Part shown: positions 44,173 through 53,200 of the stretch, one piece after another | How positions within the stretch are numbered: position 1 is the stretch's first letter | How the letters are laid out: each line of letters begins with the position of its first letter | Origin: Butyrivibrio sp. VCD2006 | GTDB taxonomy: Bacteria; Bacillota; Clostridia; Lachnospirales; Lachnospiraceae | Assembly: GCF_000423925.1 (NCBI RefSeq) | Contig: NZ_AUIX01000026.1 | Span: 1 to 64,000, forward strand | DNA length: 64,000 bases | Direction: 5' to 3' | Program-made: the position numbers and the translations under genes | Notes under the pieces: model-generated | What the model was told of the DNA's origin: nothing | The model's input: the letters and a program-made list of their open reading frames with translations, nothing else | Databases searched by the model: none

Positions 44173-44881
44173 ACAGCCTGTGGGTTGCGCTCCGAAGTTC
44201 TCTGAACCTAAACAGGAACAGCGCAGCCAGCGCAATTGCAAATGCAGCCATAACAAATACTGCCGCATACGGAAGGGTATTCTCTCCGTTCCATATGAAG
44301 TAGGCCTGCGAAAACGCAAGGATCGCGTCAAAAACAATATAGATGATATATTCTTCAAACCGAAGCTTCATAAACTTGGCTATGATCCAGGTCACTATGG
44401 AATGCCCAACCAGGCAAAATGGAATCATAAAGACAACGCTCCACCCATAGAAGCCGGTAACCTTGTCAATGTAGTAATCAACTATAATGGCAACCAGCAC
44501 TTCCACCGCCAGTACCTTTAGAACGTTGTATCTGTATCTCATGATGGCCAGTATATCGAGCCACACAACAATGCTTCCAAGAATTACCATTCCGAACCAT
44601 GTAAACATATCTCCGAAAAGATACTGGAGTGAAAGCCCCATCACTATGATGACTGCCAGTAAAAAGGTGCATATTCTCACAAAGGTCACACCATTAATTT
44701 TCCTCTCGGGAAGCGTGGGATAAGGTGCTTCACTATCCTCTGAAAAATCGTCAAGGTCATACATTGTCTTATCAAGCTGAGACCTCAAAACATCCTGCTT
44801 GTTAAGGATTTTTCCTTCACACATAGGACAGCAGGTCTTGTCTCCTCTAATAAGGATTTTACATTTTGGGCAATAATACAT
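44162..44881 (-). CDS. Zinc-ribbon membrane protein (DUF6320-like)
   Basis: The 239-residue protein begins with a four-cysteine zinc ribbon (YYCPKCKILIRGDKTCCPMC). After a 50-residue linker come six or seven membrane helices. The arrangement matches the DUF6320 family, often encoded beside a condensation-like acyltransferase as here. The start codon overlaps the stop of that gene as TAATG, so the two are made together. The role is unknown; a membrane partner for the acyltransferase is a reasonable guess. The last three codons and stop lie in a 34-bp tandem repeat, so its exact C-terminus may vary between strains. Confidence 0.75.
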   Translation of the reverse strand: MYYCPKCKILIRGDKTCCPMCEGKILNKQDVLRSQLDKTMYDLDDFSEDSEAPYPTLPERKINGVTFVRICTFLLAVIIVMGLSLQYLFGDMFTWFGMVILGSIVVWLDILAIMRYRYNVLKVLAVEVLVAIIVDYYIDKVTGFYGWSVVFMIPFCLVGHSIVTWIIAKFMKLRFEEYIIYIVFDAILAFSQAYFIWNGENTLPYAAVFVMAAFAIALAALFLFRFRELRSATHRLFNV

Positions 44882-46182
44882 TACTTACTTTCCCTCACTT
44901 TTCTTTCCTTCACAGGAACGTCATAATCATTTGTGCTTATCTCCACTCCGATTCCCTCGGCTGTAAGTCGTCTGCACAGATTCAGCATTGTGGGATGGTT
45001 GGTAAAGGGCGAACACTCACCAAAGACCATCTTGTCCCTGAAACTGCAGATGGTTATCTGCTCCTTGGCAGCTGTCATGAATGCGGAAAACCGCTCAATA
45101 AAAGGTCTCACCTCCGCAGGCATTTTTATAACGCCCATATTTGAGATAGAGGTGGTGACGCCCTTTTTGGCTGCTGCATCAAAGCGTCCTACGACATAAT
45201 CCTTTATGAAAAGCGGAACAACCTTTATAGCTATATTATGCTCAAGTGCCGCATAGGAATTCATGGTCTCATTCACTCTTGCGGGATCAAGCTGATTTTT
45301 AAATGAATCATTCACTACATTAATTATGCTCTGAAGCGTATTATCGTAATCCATGGGATCAAAGCATATGCTAATTACTCCAAAGAAGTTTCTCGCCGTA
45401 TAGGACTGGAAGTATTGCCTCAGGTTAACGGGAACGCTTACAACTATCGGCTTTTTCTTCTGAGCTGTGGACATCGTATCTATAATTGCTGCGATGTAAA
45501 TTGAAGTTGCAAGAACACCTACTGTCGAGTTGTATTTTTCAGCAAGACTTTTGAAGGCCTTGGCAGATACACATGCCTCAACTATGTGGGATTCATTATT
45601 GGCGTCAATGTCTCCATGAAGCTGATATGCCTTGTTGGAAGCAAGGCTGTTTAGCTGTTTTAAGCCCTTCTGATTCTGATAAAAATGCTTGAACGCATCA
45701 TTATTCTTCTCATCAAGGGATGATATCTCGGACGCGAAGAAATCGCCGTCCACATGAAAATCATGGGCAATTTCAAGATATCTTGTTACAAGGCGTCTAA
45801 AGAACATAAATGCTCCGGTACCATCGGCAAGCACATGGAACATCTCAATGCTGATGCGCCTCTTATAGTAGAACACTCTGTACAGAAGGCTCTTTTTACC
45901 CGGAAGATAAAGCGCAGCACAGGGAGGAAGATGCTCCTCCTCAACAGTGCATGAAAGGTTTGAATCCTCAAGGTAATACCAGAAAAGCCCTCTCCTTAAA
46001 ATACAGTTGAAAAAAGGGTATTCGACGATAGACTCATCAAGCGCCCTTTGTAGTATTTCCGGATCAATCTCCTCAAACAGCTCGCAGGAAATACGAAAAA
46101 CTCTCGTATTTGCACCGCGAACCGTTGAAGGAATGATCTTTGCAGCATTATCAAGTTTGTACCAGTTTGAACTTCTTTCCAT
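44881..46182 (-). CDS. Condensation-like acyltransferase (alcohol acetyltransferase type)
   Basis: The 433-residue protein belongs to the CoA-dependent acyltransferase superfamily, which includes NRPS condensation domains, wax-ester synthases and alcohol acetyltransferases. The catalytic HxxxDG is visible as FHVLADGTG near residue 117, and a late DFGWG-like structural block is replaced by SPFTNHP. It is a stand-alone enzyme and not part of the NRPS. It follows the beta-helix gene by 18 bp and overlaps the zinc-ribbon membrane gene. The acceptor could be a lipid, alcohol or sugar hydroxyl; sequence does not decide. Confidence 0.75.
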   Translation of the reverse strand: MERSSNWYKLDNAAKIIPSTVRGANTRVFRISCELFEEIDPEILQRALDESIVEYPFFNCILRRGLFWYYLEDSNLSCTVEEEHLPPCAALYLPGKKSLLYRVFYYKRRISIEMFHVLADGTGAFMFFRRLVTRYLEIAHDFHVDGDFFASEISSLDEKNNDAFKHFYQNQKGLKQLNSLASNKAYQLHGDIDANNESHIVEACVSAKAFKSLAEKYNSTVGVLATSIYIAAIIDTMSTAQKKKPIVVSVPVNLRQYFQSYTARNFFGVISICFDPMDYDNTLQSIINVVNDSFKNQLDPARVNETMNSYAALEHNIAIKVVPLFIKDYVVGRFDAAAKKGVTTSISNMGVIKMPAEVRPFIERFSAFMTAAKEQITICSFRDKMVFGECSPFTNHPTMLNLCRRLTAEGIGVEISTNDYDVPVKERKVRESK

Positions 46183-46200
46183 TGCAATAAATACCTGCCA

Positions 46201-48885
46201 TCAAAGATTCTCTACTGTCTCAGTGACAGGCTCAATAGGTGATGTCTTTACTCTGTAGATGACATCCTCTAATGAGATAAATTTTTTCTCCTGTATAAAT
46301 TTTAAATATTTAGGTGTAAGTCGCATGGTTATACGCGGCTCAAGCACTTTATTAACTCTGTCGCTTATGGTCTTGCAGGCATCTGCAGGGTCATGAGCCA
46401 TACTCTTACTAAGAACGCACAGAAGTGTTCCCACAGTCTGTACGAGGCCGCCCATGTTGGCATCAGCCCCCGCATCCACTGACTGAAGTGAGCTTACGCT
46501 CCATTTCTTCTTTTCGGAATAAATGCCATACTCGCAGTCAACCTCAACCAGCTTCTGGCTCTTCAAGTCCCTTAGCCATGCAGTATTACCTCTTACGAAA
46601 ATATCCTGCACCTGGAACAGCGTACCATTGTAAGGGAAGGTCACATTCTCACAGCCCGTCATAGTGATATCGGCCTGTACTCTGTAGACCTCTTCCTCCT
46701 TCTCGGAAACCTCCCAGCTTCCTTCTCCCTCAGGTCCGTTTTCAAAATCCCCAAAGGGCCTCTGCTCAGCCTCAGCCTCTACTGCTTCCTTTACGGAAAT
46801 TCCTTTTCTTATTCTGCCCTCAAGCCTCTCCTTTGCATGATGATAAATCGCACGACTTCCCATCGTGGGATATGAAACAGTAAACCTGTCTCCCGCGCCC
46901 TCCTCAAAAGGACCGCACAAAGGATGAATACTTCTCTTTCTCCCAAAGTAATCTGTGTCAAAGATAATTTCTGACCCGTCATTATTTTCAAAAAGCTGCT
47001 CGGGCTCAAATGCCTCACCAAGAACTTTGGTTGAGACCATCCGTGTCATGCTCCTTGGCAGATACTCATAGAGATTGGTATGGAGTCTGAACTGGCCATC
47101 CTCCTCGGTTACCATGATCTTAACAGTATGGTTATTTTCTATATATGCACCCAACTCTATATCGCAGGGTTTTGCTCCGTTAAAGAAAGCATTTCCGCCT
47201 GTGTATACGGGAAGATGGTCGTAATACCTGTCATTCTCACCGGGCGTTGCAAAATCTCCGGACATAGGCTTTAGGGAAGCAAAATACTTCTCCTTGGTAG
47301 GATATCCGTCGTAGGGCTTTGTTCCGCAGATGAAATTGTAAAGATTAAGCGATTCAAAGCCTGCAGCGTGAACGTAATCCCTAAGATCCTGTCTGATTTC
47401 CTTCTGCACAAAGATATTGTTATAAAATCTCGCATCGCCGTGAAGTATTGTCATAAAGCCCGCAATCTTCGTGGAATGCGGAACATGGTATGGCGTATAC
47501 CTGCAGCTCTGGAACTTCTTGCCACCATTGTCTGTTCCCTCTCCAACAAAGGAAAACGAACCATAAATAAGATTGTGAACAAGGGCAATTCCCTGAGTGC
47601 TCAGTCTGCATGCAATATCAGAGAGCATAATATTGTGGTCTATCAGCGTAGGGCCATGGGATACCTCAACAAAAATATCTTCGCCAAGCGCAAGACCATT
47701 AGTGATCTCACACCCCTGCGGCGGAGTATTGTCATGGAAAAAGTTCTGCGTTACTCTCGTTCCCTGAGCCTGCCAGTCAAGCCATATTCCTCTGGTACAA
47801 TGATGAATATGATTCCTCCTGAAAACGGTATCAATTGCGGCATGCATCTTAATACCGCCAATCTCCGCTCCATCCACATCATGCTTATTATTTATTCTGT
47901 AAATATGGTTATCTTCAATAATACTGAAGATTCCACCCAGATGCCCCACGATTCCGGCCTGTCCGCAATCATGAATCTCACATCTTCTTATAATGTGAGA
48001 GCCCACTGTTTCCTTATCCCAGCCTTCATTAACGGCCTGGCACACAGCATCTCTTTCGGTCTGAGTACCATCCTTTAAATAAGTTTTGGTCCACTTGTTG
48101 TTATTGTTTGGCTGAAGATATTTTCCGAGAGAAATGCCTGAGCACTTGGACTCGGAAATCTCGCAGTCCTCTATGATCCACCCCTTGGACCAGTGGGGAC
48201 CTATAAGACCGTCCTGGTATGCCGTAGGCGGAGCCCACTGTGTCGCTGCCTGCCTAAGAGCGAATCCTGAAACCGTAATATAGTTTATGCCATTAACAAG
48301 AGGCATGAAACAATTCCTTCTTACGGTGATCTCAACATTTTCCTCATTGGGATCCTTGCCGTGAAAATTGGCAAAAATCACAGTATCATTCACATCCTGA
48401 GCAGTGTACCAGACATAAACACTAAATTCCGGATCCCATGAATCCTTCCTGACAGCAGGGTTCTCAACCTCTCCAAGTGTCTCAGCCTCGTACATGGATT
48501 TACCATTTAAAAATACTTCGCCGGTATGGTTTATCTTCCCGGGAATGCACCAGTCGCCCTCAATAAGCGTGGTATAAGGATTGTAATTCCCGAACATATT
48601 ATTGGGAATGCTGACCTTCCAGACATCTCCCTTAAAAGGCTCCCACTCCTTAATCTCCTCGGCACCGGTAATAACAGCAGCCTGTGGTTCTGTGGCTAAA
48701 TAAATGATTGGCTGCTCCTTGGTTCCACTGTTTGTGGGATGAACAAATTCTCTGTAGATACCGGGTTCAACGATTACTACGTCTCCCGGCTGCGCAATGT
48801 CAGCAGCCTCCTGAATAAAGCGGAAGGGATGATTCCTCGTTCCGTCGCCACTTCGAACTACGCTCTGTGAAACATAAATCTGCAT
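46201..48885 (-). CDS. Right-handed beta-helix protein, probable polysaccharide-active enzyme
   Basis: This 894-residue protein begins with a DUF1565-like opening (SGDGTRNHPFRFIQEAADIAQPGD), followed by a long parallel beta-helix. Its rungs are visible as repeated short blocks (WIIEDCEISESKCSGISLG, HIIRRCEIHDCGQAGIVG, TVFRRNHIHHCTRGIWLDW). This is the fold of polysaccharide lyases and of GH families such as GH141. No signal peptide is present. The last 150 residues form a different, helical module of unknown function. It is the first gene of an operon with the acyltransferase and membrane protein. An extended -10 promoter lies about 35 bp upstream. The substrate is not assignable; xylan or pectin side chains are guesses. 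Confidence 0.75.
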   Translation of the reverse strand: MQIYVSQSVVRSGDGTRNHPFRFIQEAADIAQPGDVVIVEPGIYREFVHPTNSGTKEQPIIYLATEPQAAVITGAEEIKEWEPFKGDVWKVSIPNNMFGNYNPYTTLIEGDWCIPGKINHTGEVFLNGKSMYEAETLGEVENPAVRKDSWDPEFSVYVWYTAQDVNDTVIFANFHGKDPNEENVEITVRRNCFMPLVNGINYITVSGFALRQAATQWAPPTAYQDGLIGPHWSKGWIIEDCEISESKCSGISLGKYLQPNNNNKWTKTYLKDGTQTERDAVCQAVNEGWDKETVGSHIIRRCEIHDCGQAGIVGHLGGIFSIIEDNHIYRINNKHDVDGAEIGGIKMHAAIDTVFRRNHIHHCTRGIWLDWQAQGTRVTQNFFHDNTPPQGCEITNGLALGEDIFVEVSHGPTLIDHNIMLSDIACRLSTQGIALVHNLIYGSFSFVGEGTDNGGKKFQSCRYTPYHVPHSTKIAGFMTILHGDARFYNNIFVQKEIRQDLRDYVHAAGFESLNLYNFICGTKPYDGYPTKEKYFASLKPMSGDFATPGENDRYYDHLPVYTGGNAFFNGAKPCDIELGAYIENNHTVKIMVTEEDGQFRLHTNLYEYLPRSMTRMVSTKVLGEAFEPEQLFENNDGSEIIFDTDYFGRKRSIHPLCGPFEEGAGDRFTVSYPTMGSRAIYHHAKERLEGRIRKGISVKEAVEAEAEQRPFGDFENGPEGEGSWEVSEKEEEVYRVQADITMTGCENVTFPYNGTLFQVQDIFVRGNTAWLRDLKSQKLVEVDCEYGIYSEKKKWSVSSLQSVDAGADANMGGLVQTVGTLLCVLSKSMAHDPADACKTISDRVNKVLEPRITMRLTPKYLKFIQEKKFISLEDVIYRVKTSPIEPVTETVENL

Positions 48886-48918
48886 GGCTTTACCCCCATT
48901 AAAAATATTCTAGATATA

Positions 48919-48927
48919 AGTATAGCA
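48919..48927 (-). promoter_or_regulatory. Extended -10 promoter of the beta-helix operon
   Basis: On the minus strand TGCTATACT (TGn plus TATACT) is located 34 bp before the ATG at 48885. No good -35 box accompanies it. Confidence 0.5.
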
Positions 48928-49096
48928 CAATTAGCCGGTTCAGCTTATAATTTAGGGTAATTTCACGGGATGTAAAATTTATAAAAATTGTATTAAATTT
49001 CGTTTTTACTGAATTTTACTACTCATATAGTGATAAAATTTCTTTATCTATATAAATCGCAGATGCGAAATTTTTACAACTCCGGGGGACTTTATC

Positions 49097-50245
49097 GTGT
49101 CTGAAGTCTATTATTATGCTCAAGCAAACATTGCATGTACATGTATTTTAGGACTCATTCTGGTAAAAATAAATCATGGCATCGATCGCCAGATTTCAAC
49201 CATAACAATTAGACGTATGATATGGGTAATGATAGGTTATTTTTTATCCGACGCTGTCTGGGTCCTTTTTTACGGTGGAATTTTCCAAAGTACTAGAAGC
49301 GGGATATATATAATAACTATTATTCCATATATCTTTATTCTGGGATGCGCTTACTGCTGGTTTATTTATTGCGAGCTTATTCAGCAGAACAAAAACATCC
49401 TTTCAAGAAAAGGAGTTATAAGAAGTTCATTACCAATGCTTCTGGCGGTTCTTCTTATAATATTCGGTTCCTTCAGGGGAATTGTTTTTTACTTTGATGA
49501 AAACAGCAGGCTCCAATACGGTCCGTTATATGCATTTCTTATGCTGGTTCCTATTGGATACATGGTATTATCCTCAATTAAAGCTTTTATAAGAGCCTAT
49601 ACTCAGGAGCGTTATTTAGATCACAGCATGTACTTCGTTATAGGAATCTTCCCCATACTTCCTATCGGATGCGGAATACTGCAGGCAATATTTGTTGATA
49701 TTCCCATCATGTGCTACGGTGCAACTCTTGCAGTACTTCTTGTTTACATAACATCGCTGGAGACCCTTATATCCATGGATTCCCTGACTCAGGTCAACAA
49801 CCGACATCAGATGCAGCGATATCTTATGAAAAAAATGAAAACGCCGACTCCCGGTCTTTCGCTGTATCTTATGATCATTGATGTTGATCACTTCAAGGAA
49901 ATCAATGATACCTACGGACATCTCGAAGGTGATAAGGCTCTTATCAGAGTTGCTACCGCAATGAAGGAAGCCTGCCAGGCTCACAGAAACCGCTTCTTTG
50001 TATCGAGATTCGGTGGTGATGAGTTCATCATAATAGCTGAAACCGAGTACAAAGGCGAAGTAAACTGGCTATCCGATAAGATCCGCTCAAGCGTAAAGCT
50101 GTTAAATGACAAAGCAGGGTCACCCTATGAGTTATCGGTTTGCGTAGGAATTGCCGAGTACGACTACTCCTCTCCTGTACCTATCCCGTCTCTCATCGCA
50201 AGAGCCGATACTGATCTCTATCACATGAAACATTCGAGAGCATAA
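49097..50245 (+). CDS. Membrane diguanylate cyclase (GGDEF)
   Basis: The 382-residue protein has about seven membrane helices in the first 215 residues and a GGDEF domain (active-site GGDEF at 306-310 in SRFGGDEFIII). DVDHFKEINDTYGHLEGD also shows the metal and substrate motifs. It should make c-di-GMP in response to a membrane or small-molecule signal. The feedback I-site (RxxD) normally before the active site reads RNRF, so product inhibition is probably lost. It starts with GTG, preceded by CGGGGG. It is divergent from the beta-helix operon and converges with the large surface protein gene. Confidence 0.9.
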   Translation: MSEVYYYAQANIACTCILGLILVKINHGIDRQISTITIRRMIWVMIGYFLSDAVWVLFYGGIFQSTRSGIYIITIIPYIFILGCAYCWFIYCELIQQNKNILSRKGVIRSSLPMLLAVLLIIFGSFRGIVFYFDENSRLQYGPLYAFLMLVPIGYMVLSSIKAFIRAYTQERYLDHSMYFVIGIFPILPIGCGILQAIFVDIPIMCYGATLAVLLVYITSLETLISMDSLTQVNNRHQMQRYLMKKMKTPTPGLSLYLMIIDVDHFKEINDTYGHLEGDKALIRVATAMKEACQAHRNRFFVSRFGGDEFIIIAETEYKGEVNWLSDKIRSSVKLLNDKAGSPYELSVCVGIAEYDYSSPVPIPSLIARADTDLYHMKHSRA

Positions 50246-50261
50246 AAGACACCCAAACAAA

Positions 50262-50292
50262 GGCAGGGAGCTGCATGTGCAGCTCCCTGTAT
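50262..50292. terminator. Hairpin between diguanylate cyclase and surface protein genes
   Basis: Perfect 12-bp arms CAGGGAGCTGCA (50264-50275) and TGCAGCTCCCTG (50278-50289) lie between two convergent stop codons. The flanking U-tracts are weak, but position and strength suggest a shared terminator. Confidence 0.65.
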
Positions 50293-50297
50293 CTATA

Positions 50298-53200
50298 TCA
50301 TTCTGTTACAGTTACTTGTACTTTCTTGGCAAGACCGTTCTGGGCGTATACATATACGTAGCAGGTTCCTGCACTTACTCCTGTGATGTTGCCGTTTTTG
50401 TCGACAGTTGCAATGCCTGCTATTGTAGATCTGAAGCGGAACTTACTAGCGTGATCATCGCCAATCCTCTTCTTTTTCTTATCATCAAGCTTTATCGTAG
50501 CTTTTACCTTTTTACTGCTTCCCTTAGTAAGGGATACACTGTTTTCTGACAACTCAATGGATTTTACATTGGTATATTTCTTGTGATCTTTACCTGCAAA
50601 ATGAGCACATATTGACTTTCCGATTTTGTTGCCATTGCTGTCATAAGCTACCAGGTATAACTTCATGTTCTTCTTGAAGTTTATCTTTTTCCCATTGAGC
50701 TTCTTTATATTTACTGAGTTGCCGGTGGTTGTCTTTACTGCCTTATTGGGATAATTATTTCCGCAGTAGGTAGCATAGACTTCAACCTTCTTCACGCCTT
50801 CAACCTTGTCCCAGCTGATAGAAAGCTTTCCATCCTTCTGCTTTATCCTGATAGAGGTGTTGAAACCTTCAGGCTGCGTCAAATCATCTGCATAGACAAT
50901 AGCATAGGTTGAAAAATCTGTAAGAGTTGCCGGTATCTTGTTTGTCCTGGATCTTCCATGTATCTTCGCAATGTTATTATGTATACTCATCAGGAAGAAG
51001 GTTCTATTAACTCCGGGAGGTGCCTGCAGATTTTCAGGTACGGTTACTTCAACCATGATGCTCTTTCCATTTAGTTCGGTGACTTTTCTTGATCCCAGGT
51101 TTCCAACCTGCAGGATCATTGAGAAGTCAAGAAACATGCCAACTTTTGCATTCTTCCGGTTTTCTACTGCTGCCTTCTCCATTAGCTGCTTATCACTGTT
51201 ATTTACAGACTGGTCGATATTCGTGATCTGAAGTGACATTATTGCTGATGCACCATTATTTATGGCAGTTCTTTCAGCGTCAGTTACAACACCAAGAACG
51301 ACATCTTCAGTAAGTCCCTCTACTGTGGTCTCAGGCGTATCTTCCTTCTTATCAACCTTTGTATCTATTTCACCTGCATTAGTTGGAGACGTGGCAGCAT
51401 AAGTATAGGTATAGGTCATATCTGCTGTGATCTCTGCCTCTGTATTTGGTGTCGTATCCCAGGTTCCTGCTGCGAAGTTATCATTAGGCTTATTACCAAC
51501 TTTAGGAATATCTGCATCCTTCAAATAAAGCGCAGTACCCTCATAAGCTGTCAGGGGCACTGTCCTATCAGCAGTAGTTCCATCATCCCAGGAACCATTA
51601 ACCACCTTGAAGGTTACGACTGCACTAACAGTGTTTTTCGCTGTAAATGAATAGATAAATGTCTTCGCCTCAGTGATAGTTGTCTTATCAGGGTCTGTAT
51701 CCCAGGCTCCGCCCGTATAGCCTTCTAATGCCTTCATATCGGTGGGTACATTGGTAGGCTTCGATCCGCTTTGAACGATATCTGTTTTTTCCTCGGTGCT
51801 GCCATCAGACCATGTTCCTCCCACTACCTTGTAGATAACCTCATAAGACTGGATTGGTGCAATAGATACGGTAATACATGCAGGTTCTGAGTCAATATGG
51901 TTTTTGTCTCCCTCAACCATGTACCAGACATTGTAGGTTCCGGCGTCGGTGGCTTCAGGGATGGATGTGGTATAAGCTCCGGTGGCTTCGGTCGAGGTGC
52001 CGAGGGCATACTGCATCGTGCCGCCGCTCGCGGTGCCCACGTTCACAAGCTTCTGCGCGGAGCCGGTGTAGCTCAGCGTCTTCGCGGTGGGCGCGGTTGT
52101 AACAGTTGCTGCCGCCTTGTTCACGGTCAGGCTCACGGTACGGGTCATTTTGTGGGTGGACGCGCTGTAGCCTTGCACGTTGGTGTAATCGTAGTTCGCG
52201 TCGTCCACGGTCAGCGCCGCTTCGTAGCCGCTGTCGCCAACGGTGGGAACGGTGCTGCTTGTCACCCACACCCAGCCGTCAGGCAGGCTGATGTCTGCCA
52301 GCGTCTTCGCCGGGTCATAGGTCACGGCGGTCAGCGTCGGGACGGTCACCGTGGGCGCAGTGGCCTTGGTGATGTTGAATTTCAGGGTCTTGGCAGCCTC
52401 CGTGCTGTCCGTCCACTTGTAGTTGGCGGGATCCGTCAGCGTCAGCACCACATTGTAGCTGCCGACGTTCGTGCCGCCGTTGTTCGTGGTCACGCTATAG
52501 AGCGTGCTCGCCGTCACGGTCGCGGTCTGTGCCTCGCCGGTGTAGGTCTTGGAGGCGATGGTCGGGGCGGTCACGGTGGCCTTGCTGATAGTAACTGTGA
52601 TTTTTGCCGCTTGCGTGTCGTTGTGGTTCGCGTCACCCACAACCTTGTACCAGACATAGTAGGTTCCGGCTTCGGTTGCTGTAGGGATGGATGTTTTCCA
52701 GCCGTCTGTCGGAGCAGTCTTGTCATCCTTGCCGATGGCATACTGCATCGTGCCGCCTGTTGCAGAACCGGCATTGACCAACTCCTGTGCGGTGCCTGTA
52801 TAGGTCAGCGTCTTTGCCGTCGGCGCGGTCACAGTCGGAGCCGCCTTGTTGATCGTCACAGTTACTTCTTTGGTCGCCTGGGCATAGGCAGCTGTTTCCG
52901 CTGCCGTCACAACAACATAAGCCTTGCCATCTGCCGGAACCTTTTTGATCGTCAGTGCGCCGGTGGTAGCATTCACGTCAATGTAGTCAGCGCTGCCGTC
53001 CTTCACAGCGTAGCTAATCGCGCCGCCGCCCTGGGCTGGGTCGGTCACGCTGGCGTTTACCTTCTTGTCCGCATCGCCGTAGGTGACAGTCACATCAGCA
53101 GCGGTGATCGTCTGCGTGCCCTTGTCGTTGATTGTAACAGTGATTGGTGTTGCGGCAAGTGCCTCATAGTTGCTGTCTGCTGCAACGGTGACATTGACGG

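Noticed and set aside
44881..46182. Stand-alone condensation enzyme belonging to the NRPS pathway
   Set aside because: It is about 14 kb from the NRPS in a different operon and resembles alcohol acetyltransferases, with a neighbouring zinc-ribbon membrane gene that is its usual partner.
47368..48078. 236-codon frame on the plus strand inside the beta-helix gene
   Set aside because: It has no ribosome site and no domain, and the minus strand carries clear beta-helix repeats.
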